DNA of 64,000 nucleotides from Haliclystus octoradiatus (GCA_916610825.1 OU744448.1:31762160-31826159); one strand, 5' to 3'; positions 21,901-32,923 are shown, numbered from the stretch's first letter. Translations and numbers: made by a program. The notes: a model not told the origin generated them from the sequence alone.

Positions 21901-23696
21901 CATGTGGCGCTATCGTCTCTTATTGGACAAATGCCAGTCACGTGATTTTTAGGGCAGTGTCGTAGAAAGATTGGCTACATGGGAACCAGGCTTAAATAAT
22001 TTCTTTAATAATTCTCGAGGAACTCATTTCGATCCGGTGAAAAAGCTCTAAACCTGGTTCAAACCTGACACGGCATTCTTTTTTTCACAGGACTAATTAC
22101 ATTTTTTAGGAATAAAGTTTTTAAGGGACAAGGGGCATATGCGTAGCAAGAGCAAATAAACTTTAAGTCAAGACCTTTTACGAGAAGCTGTTGTTCTTTA
22201 CTATGGTAATTATATGAAAAAACATCAAAGTAGCACATGCCCGTTGGAAGAAAATTTGGAATGGGGAAATTGGATGGAGGGAAGAATAGGGCACGCGTGT
22301 CCCTCCATCTAGGTGGTTCGGGACATGTTCCCTCGGAAATATTGGGAATCTTGCATACAAATAAGCTCTATCCTGCATTCAAGAAGAATTTCAAACATTG
22401 AAACAAATCAAGCAAAACAGAAGCTGTTGTTGTTTACTATGGTAACTATATGAAATAACTCCAAACTAGCACATGCCCGTTGGAAGCAAACTTGGAATAG
22501 GGAAACTGGGCGGAGGGAAGAGTAGGGCACGTATGTCCCTCCGTCTAGAAGGTTCAGGAACATGCCCCAACGGAGATTTTTTTGGAATATTGCATACGAG
22601 TAAGCTCTATCCTGCATTGAAGAAGAATTTCGAACTTTGAAACAAATCAATGGAAAACATTACCGCTAAAAATTATAGCACGTTTGTAGAACTTTATATA
22701 TTCATTATTTTATAAATCAAATATAACGCGGGCATTTATGGAAAATTGACTTTCGTGAACTTAACGTACTTAGAGAGAATGGCTCGATTTCTATTCGCTT
22801 TTCTCTTGTCCCACTAAATACTTCTCGTGCATATTTTATTGCATTTATCTGTAGATGATCCTGTTTATGAGAAAGAACACTTTCCTATTTCAAACATGGC
22901 ACATGCTGATATGGCTACAATGATTCAAAATTTCGATTCCATCTCCTCCGGGTATGTACGTATGTTATATATTATTATAAAATTCAAATTCAAATCCTAA
23001 TGATCTATTAATAATGATTGGTTTGGTTAAGAGTAATGTTTGCAAATCTCGACAAGAGTGCATACCTGCTAGAAAAATGCTAGCAACAGCCATACTTAAT
23101 AATTCACTGTTTACATTGTTTTAGTATGAAAGTTAAAAAAATCACGAACTTTCGACATTTCTGTTCTCGTTTTCAAGGTTAATAGAAATATTGTATGAAG
23201 TTACAAGTATATACAGGTAAAGATTTTACAATTCTAAGTTACGTACATATATCTTGTAATTTTATATAATGTTTCTTTTAACCTTGAAAATGACAACAGC
23301 AATGTCGAAACGTCGGAACAAATTTAACGTGATTTTTTGACGCTATCTTTCATACTAAAATGTTTTCCAAAGAAACTTTTAATGATTACATTGTTTTGTC
23401 CAATAATATAATGTGTCAGCGACGATTGTTAAATAAAAATTTTAAGTCTATTGTTTCGTAGGAGGATCGTTCTACTATCAATCAAGACTAATGGTCTCAA
23501 CAATGACTTTGATCAAGAGGCTATGAAAGACATGTATGCTACCGTTGGTGGAAAAAACGTAGTTTTGTCTTTCAGAGACTGTTTCTGCTTGATTGGCTGC
23601 AAGCTCTGTGATGAAAGTTTACCTTACGTTCAGCAAATCAAACCAAATACCGAAAGTCCATGCACATGCAACCTTGCCACGCAACTCAACTTTTAA
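18941..23696 (+). CDS. Secreted PAN + ILEI (FAM3-type) domain protein, four exons
   Basis: Proposed exons: 18941-19316, 21430-21573, 22855-22951 and 23462-23696. All borders are GT/AG and the phases close, giving 852 nt and 283 aa. Residues about 8-30 are a hydrophobic signal or anchor. Residues about 60-120 look like a PAN/apple module: a Cys-rich STMECFQNCLFIVECL segment and a later Cys in SMFCHIF. Exons 2-4 form an ILEI domain: a strand with VNSKTIDGMGFGLNVV resembles the VNG..RGLNVVV core; exon 3 gives a HADMATMIQNFDSISSG helix; exon 4 gives RIVLLSIKTNG, then VVLSFRDCFCLIGCK, as in FAM3 proteins. FAM3 domains act in secreted signalling or carbohydrate-related proteins; the role here is unknown. 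Intron 1 contains a TA-inserting element 8 bp after the donor and a foldback repeat. Intron 2 has a tandem duplication. An extra exon in intron 1 cannot be excluded. Confidence 0.72.
19327..19818. mobile_element. Non-autonomous pogo/Tigger-like element in intron 1
   Basis: The left end CAGTGTAACCCGC follows a TA; the right end finishes TTTGACTG before TA. CAGT...ACTG termini with TA on both sides fit the Tc1/mariner-pogo group. About 490 bp, no transposase. It begins only 8 bp past the splice donor of exon 1. The termini agree well only for the first few bases, so the right boundary is less certain. Confidence 0.5.
20240..21010. repeat. Large foldback repeat, copy 2 (intron 1)
   Basis: The arms at about 20270-20480 and 20790-21000 are inverted copies that contain the same CCAAACTCGGAACGA, AGTCAGCTATG and AATATCTCT blocks as the repeat at 9560-10300. 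The centre carries GTAAAATAGTGGATGC and GCGGAGGATGA, matching in inverse the centre of the first copy (TCATCCTCCGCGG, GCTATTTTACG). Confidence 0.7.
22165..22650. repeat. Tandem duplication of about 240 bp in intron 2
   Basis: Unit 1 (about 22180-22420) and unit 2 (about 22421-22650) begin with GAAGCTGTTGTT and both contain AGCACATGCCCGTTGGAAG, GTCCCTCC(A/G)TCTAG and AAGCTCTATCCTGCATT. On the minus strand both keep a stop-free frame of 66-80 codons in the same register. Confidence 0.85.
23122..23385. repeat. Foldback of a LINE 3' tail in intron 3
   Basis: TAGTATGAAAGTTAAAAAAATCACG at the left is answered by the inverse near 23320-23362. Both arms contain an AACCTTGAAAA(T/C)GA block and a CATTT/GTCGAAA block. 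The right arm also matches 62130-62260, downstream of the LINE fragment at 61.2 kb, so it is probably a truncated copy of that element's 3' region joined head to head. Confidence 0.6.
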
Positions 23697-23761
23697 AACA
23701 TCAAAGTTCAAATATTGGCATCACTTGGGCGAAGAGGACGTTAGAAACACATTGTTTTGAA

Positions 23762-24058
23762 ATTTATTTAGGGGGTCACAGAATATACATCGTAATGACA
23801 AGCTGATATCAGTAACGATTGCACACTCAATGGAAATATAATGCAATTATAGTATTATATATATCATTTCAAGTGACGTATATAAAAATTCATCACATTG
23901 TTTCAATATTTAATTAGGGGGTCACAGAATGTATATAATGACAAGTTGATGGATGTCAGTAACGATTGCACAGTAAATAGAAAAATATAATGAAACTATG
24001 CTATTGCATTTATCCTTTCAAGTAATGTATATAAAAATTCATCGCATTTGTTCAATTA
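23762..24058. repeat. Tandem duplication of about 150 bp after the PAN-ILEI stop
   Basis: Two units each contain TTTAATTAGGGGGTCACAGAAT or a variant, CAGTAACGATTGCACA and GTATATAAAAATTCATC. They lie in the likely 3' untranslated or flanking region of the gene ending at 23696. Confidence 0.8.
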
Positions 24059-24640
24059 TTCTCTTCTTTGAATTCTGATTATTGCATGAGTAATTCTTCT
24101 TTTATATTTATCAAATATAACACATGCATTAGATCTTTGTTGGAGAATAATACTAGAGCGGTACTTAGTGTAACAAGAGAAAAGCATAGCAACACACAAG
24201 CCCGTAAGAATTTTGATCCCGAAGATTTTGTGTCTCAGGAATTGGCTTTTCGATAATGGTTTATTGACACAATGGGTAGATTCATATTCCGCCAAAAAAG
24301 CAAAACATTCTTTCAATTAAAACTCTGAGTTGCCATTTTTAGCCCAAATTCAAAAATTATCTCATGTTCGTATTAGGGTTGAGTGTCAGCATTTGACCTG
24401 ATTTGATAGAACTTTGCATCGTGTGGTATTCGAAGCCTGAGTGTTTAGTTGGCTATTATTTACTTCAAAACAACATGAAAAACAGTAAACAGAAATACAA
24501 TACAAAATTAGTATCATTGCATCTGAATTTTCGCCCATTTTAATTGTTATCAAACATCTATATTCCTATACAATTGCTACATTTGTTGAAATTCAGGTTT
24601 TAGTTGTTACGATGTCTTTTGATTAGTGAGATTGTTACCT
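24059..24640. other. Intergenic, no feature seen
   Basis: Two short open frames overlap on opposite strands and neither matches a known family. Confidence 0.45.
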
Positions 24641-25190
24641 GCGTAGTCCTGGCCCCCCAACTCTTCGAATTTTGTCCAAAATATCATAAATACTTTGATC
24701 AGTAGTTGATCAGTTGTGATCAGGTGTTTTTAAGACTGATCAAACAAAAGTGTTACAGTTATTAACGATTTTCTTTTGGGGGGCCAGGACTACGCCAGCC
24801 CCCCACCAAACCAAATTAGAAAACTTATATATCAAAAGTTTGATCACGCTGTCATGATCTGGCATTTATCTGGTAAGCATTGATCAGGCATTTATATTGC
24901 TGATCAAATTACGATCAACGAAATATGTGCGTTTTAGGCTCAATTTATAGCATAGTCCTGCCCCCACAACTTAACCACGCTCATTTTCAAAAGTTTGATC
25001 ACGATGTGATCAGTTCTGATCAGGCTATAGCTAAACTGATGAATTGAAGATCAAAGAGATATTCACGTTCCACGGTACAAAATTACCGTAGTCCTGGCCC
25101 CCCACCCTCTTTAACCACATCCAATTTTGAAAATTTTTATATCAAAAGTTTGATCACGATGTGATCAGTCCTGATCAGGCTATAAATTTC
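24641..25190. repeat. TGATCA-rich repeat with CGTAGTCCTGGCCCCCC blocks
   Basis: A foldback at about 24641-24797 has GCGTAGTCCTGGCCCCCC at the left and its inverse at the right. The GTAGTCCTGCCCCC-type block then recurs near 24953 and 25088. After each later block comes an AAAAGTTTGATCACG(A/C)TGTGATC segment and a TGATCAGGC(T/A)TAT segment. The palindrome TGATCA and its near variants are strikingly dense. The array abuts the 5'-truncated LINE fragment at 25190. Confidence 0.75.
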
Positions 25191-26068
25191 ATAATAACGA
25201 CCCTGATAGCATTTTGAAAGCATATATTGTCGATGTTAGAGCTATCGTGAAATCCTCCACCGTTGTATGGAGCCCTTATTTACAGAAGGATATAAAAATA
25301 TTTGAACGTGTTCACGGCCAGTTTACTAAATATATTAAACAAATAGTTCATACTTTCCGTGAATACTTTCACACTATCAGAAGATAGCACCACGAAAGGC
25401 ACGTAAGGAGAATACGAGCAGGCATCAAAAAATTACGAGCCGCCTCGGCGAGTAAATTTCGCCTTCTATTTTTCTATTGAATGAGTTTACATTGAAGTTA
25501 CAATTTGTTTGGTATTTTCATAAATTTCATGAAATAGACGGGGTCAAACTCGGCTATGGTGAAATGGCGTTATCGGCGTTAACCATTCAAATTGCAAAAA
25601 TAAATCCTTGATCTGTTCTATATTCAAATATGAAAACTTGGATTTTGATATATCATATGAGGAGAGACTATTAAATCGAAAAGGTAAAAAAAAAAAAATT
25701 CTTAGGATGGAAAATGACCTCATACTGGTGTATAAAATTTTACATGGACTTGTTGATATTGAAACGTTGCCATTATTCAAATATAAATCTTTGTAAATAT
25801 TAATATATAAATAGGGTAATCCCTTGATGGAATAATTCATCATGTGAAGCTGTAGAATCAAACTCAATCTACATTTAATTAAAACATTGAAATGTTCGTT
25901 GTAAATCTATTTCCGATAGAACTGTTGTACACCATTTTATGTTACCTCATTTTAATTGTAACTTTTTTCTCCTTAATAGCTTTACGTAAGCAGAGAGGAC
26001 AAGCTTACCTGTATTTTCCTGCCACCATTGTTGACTAATAAACATACATACATACGTACATACATGCA
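25190..26068 (+). pseudogene. 5'-truncated LINE fragment, copy A
   Basis: The sequence starts abruptly within the reverse-transcriptase C-terminal region (the DPDSMLKAYMVDVRT segment of copy B at 51.4 kb) and runs through ...KQRGQAYLYFPATIVD to a stop. It then ends in TAATAAACATACATACATAC, a typical non-LTR polyadenylation and tail motif. Frames are broken. The 5' truncation is usual for target-primed insertion, but the neighbouring 0.85 kb to 26.9 kb is also shared with copy B, so this copy probably moved as part of the larger duplication. Confidence 0.72.
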
Positions 26069-26930
26069 TTCCAAAACATCTTTTTACCCGACTTGTTGAA
26101 TCGAAATTTGTAGAACCAACCTTATATGCTCTTGAAGTATTTTCATCATGTACAAAAACTCAATTGCGTAGGGTACAAATTGGAATACAAAATTCCAAAT
26201 TTTGTACACTGTTTACAAATTTATCAATGTGAAATGTTTTTGAAGAAGAAAAACGAAGCTTCATTTTCACAATATCAAATAGTAGAAGTTGTTCGGACTG
26301 CATCAACAAGCGGTCCTCAATTTCGTATCGAGATCTATGTACACCATGAACAACGCACAAGTTAATTTTTATGTTGTTTTTTCTATTTCAAGGATAAAAG
26401 ATATTAAACAATAAGTACAAATTACAAGCTATAAATAATGATATATACAATACTATGACCAATGTCAGAAATCTTTACCTTCGGTGTTGTTACTCGATAC
26501 TGTGTGATATACAACAACACACAAGTTCTGGTGATATTGATCTTTACTTCCACGATACTTCTTCAAGACTGACACTGAACACAGTTTATGATTTACAGCA
26601 GTTATATCTAAATAACATTACGATCACAAGACAGTTTCTATAAATGATTACAATAGGTTTAACATGGTAACTTTACAAATATTTATGAATCATCCCTATA
26701 TCTACGTAATTCGTATATAGAGAGAGAAACTATATTTAACGTAGGGCATTTTGAATTGAATTATTGACGTTTTACTAAGGTTTATAAGTATAAAATAATA
26801 ATGAATGAAATCGTCGGTTACAGAAGTATAGACAGTAACATTATAGGAATGTTCCGTTCCTCTTACGCCTTACATATTTGCTACACAAAGAACGCCACAA
26901 ATCGCAGTCAGGTATAGCTGACAAAGCATT
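25195..26930. repeat. Segmental duplication, block A left part
   Basis: Collinear with about 51380-53115 with point changes and small indels. It covers the LINE 3' end, about 0.75 kb of unassigned sequence and an arm (26800-26930) of an inverted repeat whose partner lies at 38296-38395. It is cut off where the copia sequence begins. Confidence 0.85.
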
Positions 26931-28850
26931 TTGGTTTACAATCTTTCATTTCAAACTTTTTTAAAATTTCAATTGCATATTTTCGTTGGCTTAATGTTAT
27001 TTTTCGTTTATCTCTATCTCTGCTAATTTCAATTCCCAGACAATAATTTGCCTCTCCTAGATCTGTCATCTTGAATGAATTATTTAATATTTCTTTGACT
27101 TTTGTTAACATACTATTGTCGTTACCAAATATTAATAGATCATCAACATATAATGCTATCATACATTTCTTTTCTCCGTCTTGTTTTAAATATACACAGC
27201 TGTATGATTCATTGCTTGTAAAACCATTTGACTTTAAACAATTGTCTATAGTTCATTCCAGCATCGAGCTGATTGCTTTAAACCATATAATCCTCTTTTT
27301 AACTTACAAACTTGATTCTCTTTCCCTTTTATCTCATATCCTGGAGGCTGCTTCATGAAAATCTCTTCTTCTAACTTCCCATTTCAAAAGGCTGTCTTCA
27401 CATCCATTTGGTTTATCGTACAATCTTCTTCATTGGCTGCAGCTATTAATGTTCTTATAGAAGTCATTCGTGCGACTTGTGAAAATGTTTCCTTGTAATC
27501 AATTCCCTCTTCCTGAGTGAATCCTCGTGCTACTACTCTAGCTTTATATCGTTTCACCTTTCCCTCAGAATTTTGTTTTAATTTGTAAATCCATTTACAA
27601 TCAACTGTATCTCTATCCCTTGGTAAATCAGTCCGTTCCCATGTATCATTTTCAATTAATGATTTAGATTCATCGTCCATAGCTGCTTGCCATTTTTCTG
27701 AATGTGCCCCTCGTCTGGACTCTTCCAGTGTGTTTGGCTCACTTAAATCACTCACTGCCGAGAAGTTCCACCAATCATCTGTATTCTGACCATCATAACT
27801 ATTAGGTATCCTTACATTTCTTTGTGAACGTCTTAACTCTATTGTTTGATCCTCCTCTACTGTAGTTTGTGTAATAGTCTCTGTGCTAAGTTCTTCTTCT
27901 TGTCCACTGCTCTCATTAACTTCAAATGTTCCTTTTCGTAATTCATGTTCTGTTTTTAGATGCAAATACATTTTCACTAAATGTGATGTCTCTACTGATC
28001 AATAATTTTCCGTTTCGTTGTATCAATCTGTAACCTTTACTTGATTGTGAATAACCAACAAACATGCATTTTATTGACTTTTTGTCTAGCTTCCGTCTTT
28101 CATCTTTTGGTATGTGAGCATATGCTTCACATCCAAATATTCTAAGATTAGATATCAGGCTTATTGCCAGTCCAGCATTCTTCCGGTGTCATTCCATCAA
28201 CTGCTTTTGTTGGACTACGGTTTCTTACATATACTGCAGTATTAGCAGCTTCAGCTAAATATTTAAAGGCTACTTTTCCTTCATGTAGCATACACCTAGT
28301 AGCTTCCATGATCGTTCTGTTCATTCTTTCAGAAACTCCATTCTGTTCAGGTGTTTTCTTTACTGTATATTGTCTTTTAATTCCTTTACTTTGACAATAT
28401 CTTTTTTAAAGTTTTTTGAAGTATACTCTTTACCATTGTCTGTACGTAGAATTTTGATTGTTTTCCCGGTTTGATTATTAACCATCTTTCTGAAATCTTT
28501 AAATACTTTAAATGCTTCACTTTTCTTTCTTATAAATTATATAAATGTCTTTCTAGATAAATCATCAATAAATGTTATTAAATATCGTTTTCCATTGCAG
28601 GATTCAACTTGAATCGGACCGCATACGTCACTATGGATGATTTCTAGTAACTCTTTTGCTCTATTAGCTTGGTTCTTTGGAAACGGCTTTCTGTTTGATT
28701 TTCCATATGCACAACCTTCACATACAGTATTATCTAATTCGTTGTTCTTTAATTGTAGACCTTTAACCATTTCTTTGTGCTTCAATTCTTTCAAACTTCC
28801 ACGACTTAAATGTGCCATTCTTTGATGCCATATCTTAATACCTGATTGAG
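26930..28850 (-). pseudogene. copia integrase and reverse transcriptase region (broken)
   Basis: The 28818-28537 frame holds the integrase zinc finger remnant (CEGCAYGK) and HSDVCGPI, with the first catalytic Asp, then FIDDLSRKTFI. Later integrase pieces need frame changes. The 27977-27384 frame covers the linker and the start of the reverse transcriptase (WKQ-type KWIYKLKQNSEGKVKRYKAR, then QMDVKTAF). Another break follows. The 27162 frame gives ALYVDDLLIFG, the YVDD catalytic block. The sequence ends about 70 residues later at KDCKP. Confidence 0.88.
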
Positions 28851-28882
28851 TTCCACTAGTTGACTTCTCTTTGTTGTCATGT

Positions 28883-30221
28883 TCATTTTATTTTTGATAC
28901 TGGTAATGCCATTACTGTGTAATCAATCTTTGTCTTTGATAAAATTGGTTGACTCAATAGATAGTACAACCCCTTCTGTCTGATTCCTGACGCAATTATT
29001 TTATTATTTTTCATAATACAACATGTATGTTCTTCAAAGTTAACATTGCAACTCTTATTGCTCATAGCAATAACTGAAAGCAAATTCTTTCTCATTTCTG
29101 GTACAAATAATACCTTAGTGAATTTGATCTTTTGTAGACCATCTGCTGTTTTAGCTACAAGTAAGAAAGTTCCTTCACCTTTTACTTCAAGGGAGTGGTC
29201 ATTTCCCAGCCTAACTTTTTGCTTTGTTTTTAATTTATTATAATGTACAAATAGCTTTTCATTCCCTGTCATATGCTGTGATGCCCCTGAATCGATTATC
29301 CAGTTATGTGGTTTATCGATTCCTTGTTGTTGTGACGTAATTAAAGCTTCATAGCTACTTTCATCGTCACTATCACTTTCTAATTCCTCTTGGTTACTTT
29401 CCTTGACATCTTTGTTACCATTGTTGTTCTTTTTCTTTGACCAACAATCTTTTGCCCAATGTCCCATCTTTCCACAATTGCGACATTTGCCAGGCTTAGG
29501 CTTTGATACAATTGTTTTATTTCTTTGTTTGCTATACTGTCGATTAGATATCAATGCATTGGAATTATCTCTATCAAGTAACATTGATTCTTTCCTCTTA
29601 TGCTCGTCTTGTAGCAACCTGGAAGTAGCATATTCCCAATCTAACTCTTCAACTTTAATATTGTCCATAGCAGTTATTAAGTTATTATATGACTCAGGAA
29701 GACTTGCAAGTAAAATTGTGACAATGTCCTCTTCTTTAACTTTTGATCCTACAGCGTCTAGCTTGTCTGCCAAAGTTTTTACTTTATTAATAAGCTCTTG
29801 CATTGATTCTTCTTCTAGCATGACGGTTCTATATAATTTATTTTTTAAGAAAATTTTGTTCGCAAAGGCTTTTCTTTTCAAATATTTTTTCTAATTTGTT
29901 CCATGCTTCTTTTGGAGTTCTCGTACCCCTTACATGAACTAATTGTGACTTTGCCACAAGTAAACATAACAATGCCATCTTTTTATCTTGTTTTGCAGAA
30001 TAAATGTTCTTTGCTTCTTGTGTAGCTTCATCTCTTGGTTCTGTTTCTGTTCCAGTTATGAAACCCCATAATCCTTTAGACTTCAGCGTCATTTCCATTA
30101 AAAATTTCCAGTCATGGAAATTCTCACCATCGAATTTTTCGATTTTATATACCTCTCTTTCAAGATAATTATTAGACGCCATTACATTTGCTGTATCAAA
30201 TCTACTAGTTTCTGATATCAA
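28883..30221 (-). pseudogene. copia gag and protease region (frameshifted)
   Basis: The first frame (30221 down to about 29840) has KIEKFDGENFHDWKF, the start of a copia-type Gag. It passes by a frameshift near 29850-29880 into the next frame, which runs to 28883. That frame has a CCHC zinc knuckle, CRNCGKMGHWAKDC, and then WIIDSGASQHMTG, the aspartic protease DSGA site. The region ends in the pre-integrase part. The frame change and the stops after it make the polyprotein defective. Confidence 0.88.
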
Positions 30222-30232
30222 TATATTTAAGT

Positions 30233-30256
30233 GCCTGGGCCCATAACCTGTTAAGA
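30233..30256 (-). other. Primer-binding site of the copia element
   Basis: Directly inside the LTR the minus strand reads AACAGGTTATGGGCCCAGG. From memory, Drosophila copia uses a GGTTATGGGCCCAG site pairing with an internal part of initiator tRNA-Met, so the same half-tRNA priming is likely here. Confidence 0.7.
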
Positions 30257-30509
30257 TGTTGATCTACGCGCAGGACACAAATCATCAGACAGAGTGTTGT
30301 TAGTACTCATAGTAGAATCAGCAATATTAGAAAAGTAAAAAGATTATATGAAAAGTATAGTATTATATGTTCAAAGCTACGTGTATGTAAATCTAATTAG
30401 CTAACAATTGTCTATAATAATAATAATGATATATTGTCTACTATAACAAATGGCTATTGGTGATTATAATTAATGTTCTATTAATGACTATAATCTATTA
30501 TTTCCTACA
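30257..30509 (-). repeat. copia LTR, 253 bp
   Basis: Read on the minus strand it starts TGTAGGAAATAATAG and ends GATCAACA, the TG...CA termini of retroviral-type LTRs. The outer edge is fixed by comparison with block B (56124 on), where the flank continues without it. Confidence 0.75.
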
Positions 30510-30589
30510 GTTAACTAATTATTATCGAATAATATGTTATCACATAGTGCGTTTTATCGCACTATACGTTCTAGGTAGTTGATTCTAAG

Positions 30590-30865
30590 ATGGTTTTTTA
30601 TCAATTACTGCATTATTATTTTAATCGAATTATTTGTTTGGCAGGGGTGTCGACAATTAAATCTGTGAAAGCGTTAGAATCTACGGAAATCGTTTTACTT
30701 TCGGAAATCAATAAGACTTTGTTTACATCTCATTATGTAAATCCTAGCCTATCAAATTTTATGAGTTTTCTTAGTGATTGTTGTGATGTTGTTTGCCTAG
30801 AATTATTCATAAAATATTCAAATGTCTACATCGCAAGTATCGTAATCTGTACGGGTGATGTCTGA
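30590..30865 (+). CDS. Unassigned 91-codon frame, kept in both duplicated blocks (copy A)
   Basis: Not recognised. It begins ATGGTTTTTTATC and encodes a hydrophobic, Cys-containing protein with KALESTEIVLLSEINKT and SDCCDVVCLE segments. The copy at 56209-56490 (93 codons) keeps the frame throughout with about ten residue changes. A good splice acceptor (TTGTTTGGCAG before GGGTGTCG, near 30644) suggests the coding part may begin there as an exon. No donor is obvious before the stop. It could equally be an unselected open frame in young duplicates. Confidence 0.35.
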   Translation: MVFYQLLHYYFNRIICLAGVSTIKSVKALESTEIVLLSEINKTLFTSHYVNPSLSNFMSFLSDCCDVVCLELFIKYSNVYIASIVICTGDV

Positions 30866-31729
30866 TTTTGAATTACAATTTATTAATCAAGAATTTAATG
30901 GTGATCAGCAAGGTGATTTTAACTTCGGAAGATAAACTTGAGACATGAACAAAAGGGGTGTTTATCATTTATTTATTTTTAATAATCACTTGAAAAAAAC
31001 TTGTGAAATGATTGATGGATTTGTTCCACGTGTTTAGCAGCTATGTCAAGACAACCCAATAATTTTCCATGGCAACTACCAAAAGCGTGCAGGTATAGGT
31101 CTATGACCGCACGCGTGCGTTTATAGGCTTATACCTGCACGGTTTTAACCAAACCTCTAGAACACATGTTTTGAAAATGGCGACTAGCTGCGACAGATTG
31201 AATATTTGATGTTCCAGACAAAGGTTATTGACAAGATTATTAAATGATTACATTACTCTTGTTCCTGGTGCATCGAAAGTTAGAAGCACTCGTTCTTTAA
31301 CAACAAACTCGAAATCCATGTCGTAAACTTGGCGGCCTCATTTACGGTATGGATTTCTCGTCTGTTGTTAGTGAACTTGTGAATCTAAATTGCGATAACC
31401 CACTCACAAGAGTGATCTAATCACATGATATTGTAATTGAAACAGAAAGATGCTATTTTTATTTAATTTGAGCTAGTTTTTCAGAAATAAGTTTATGAAG
31501 AGTAAATTTGCCGGCCTAGTTTACGGTATGGATTTCTCGTCTGTTGTTAGTGAACTTGTGAATCTAAATTGCGATAACCCACTCACAAGAGTGTTAATAT
31601 CGTAATTGAAACAGAAAGATGCTATTTTTATTTATTTTGGGCTAGTTTTTCAGAAATAAGTTTATGAACAGCGATGTTTAATTTACATTTCATTATACAA
31701 GCGTGCGCTGATAAAAAGTCTATGGCCCT

Positions 31730-32367
31730 TGTTGACGATTTTAATACGGAATCGATTTGTCATAAGGAACAGATTTACAACGGAACCAATTTGGATTACG
31801 GAACTTTATTTACCTATAATCAAAACCATAATCATAACAATACTATTTGCGTTGGAACATTTAACCTTATTATTTAAAGTAAACATTTAATATGCTTAGA
31901 TTTTATAACCATAGTTGTGTAAGAAACTTATAAGAATAAAAGTGTAAGAAGCTATTGAATAATGCTAAAGTTATACCCCGCAATTATAACCCGATAATAA
32001 TAGTTGAATAGCTTAATTTAGCCTCTGTATTTCCTATAAATACCGTTGCAATTTACAAATAAGACGAGATAAGCTAGAGGCTTAATAAGAACATATGTAT
32101 TAATTCAAGATTAAAGATTATACATTGTATACGCATCTCCCGAAGCGGCGCTGCCCTTCGATGTTATAAGTAAACCAATAAAGAATATAATCAAAGACAT
32201 ACTTCTGGTGTATTTGGTGAGTCAAGTTGTTCATATTACTTGCTGTTGTCTTAATAGTCCAAGTAGTAAGCTATCGTCGGTACACATAAGTTTTAAGTTC
32301 CTGATAGAGTTGGCATTAGCGGGTTCAAGTACAGTCCGGCCCCATTGTTTAAAGGCAAACTCCATCA
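31730..32367. mobile_element. Solo LTR, 638 bp, present in block A only
   Basis: The insertion starts TGTTGACG and ends CTCCATCA, and the pentamer GCCCT flanks it on both sides (31725-31729 and 32368-32372). In block B the same place reads ATGGCCCTATTGTG with a single GCCCT, the empty site. The interior has a TATAAATA box and AATAAAG. TG...CA ends and a 5-bp duplication fit an LTR retrotransposon. A primer-binding site and internal genes are absent, so this is a recombined solo LTR. Confidence 0.85.
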
Positions 32368-32635
32368 GCCCTATTGTGAAATTTTCGACACCTGTTCTTT
32401 TATTTAATCTCTTTTGTTTTTATTTTTTTTTGTTCTTTCAAATCTCCTCTTTATGCCCTTCTTTCGGAAGGATACTACTTACTACATGATAAGTTTCATC
32501 GTGAACAACGGTAATGTTTCAACCATATCCTTGAAGACGAACTAAATTGGAATTCCACGAGGCGATTTCCAACGTCATTATTATAATTCCTTATGTGCAT
32601 TTTAAATTGTTTTTAATATCAATTTATTCTTATGT

Positions 32636-32923
32636 CATCAGATGGTTGGTAAACTTTGCCATTATGCAAAATTTACGAATAGTGTTGCTTTTTAAATGTT
32701 GACAAGTACAATACTTGCGTTTGCTATCCATCGTTCGCAAATCATGGGACTTTACATCTTAGTTGAAAATTTGAAAATGTTTATGATATGGAATGAAGTA
32801 TGTAATGAAGTTTGCTATTTTAAAACAGCGTCAGAAAATCATAATTTTCATACAACAAATTTATTACTGAACAAGATCATTTCGGCACGAATGTCGCGTA
32901 ATTTCCAGACAAAAGATCATTAG
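32636..32923 (+). pseudogene. Copy A of the 57.6-57.9 kb open frame, with a stop
   Basis: It matches the block-B frame ending at 57927 codon for codon, but a GAA codon there is TAA here (about 32690). After the stop the frame continues open to the same terminal NFQTKDH. Confidence 0.5.

Larger units (their letters stand above)
26930..30509 (-). mobile_element. copia (Pseudoviridae-type) LTR retrotransposon, 3'-truncated
   Basis: On the minus strand the order is LTR (30509-30257), a primer-binding site, gag, protease, integrase, then reverse transcriptase. This Gag-PR-IN-RT order defines copia elements. Reading stops in the reverse transcriptase shortly after the YVDD block and joins the duplicated block-A sequence, so the rest of RT, RNase H and the second LTR are missing. 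GTTAA next to the LTR (30510-30514) should be the target site, but its partner is lost. Frames are broken at several points, so it is inactive. Confidence 0.9.

Noticed and set aside
29403-29894. A 163-codon plus-strand open frame
   Set aside because: It lies antisense to the copia gag/protease region and is a shadow of that coding strand.
31674-31877. 67-codon frame starting before the solo LTR
   Set aside because: It crosses the 5-bp duplication into the LTR, so the frame is an accident of the insertion.
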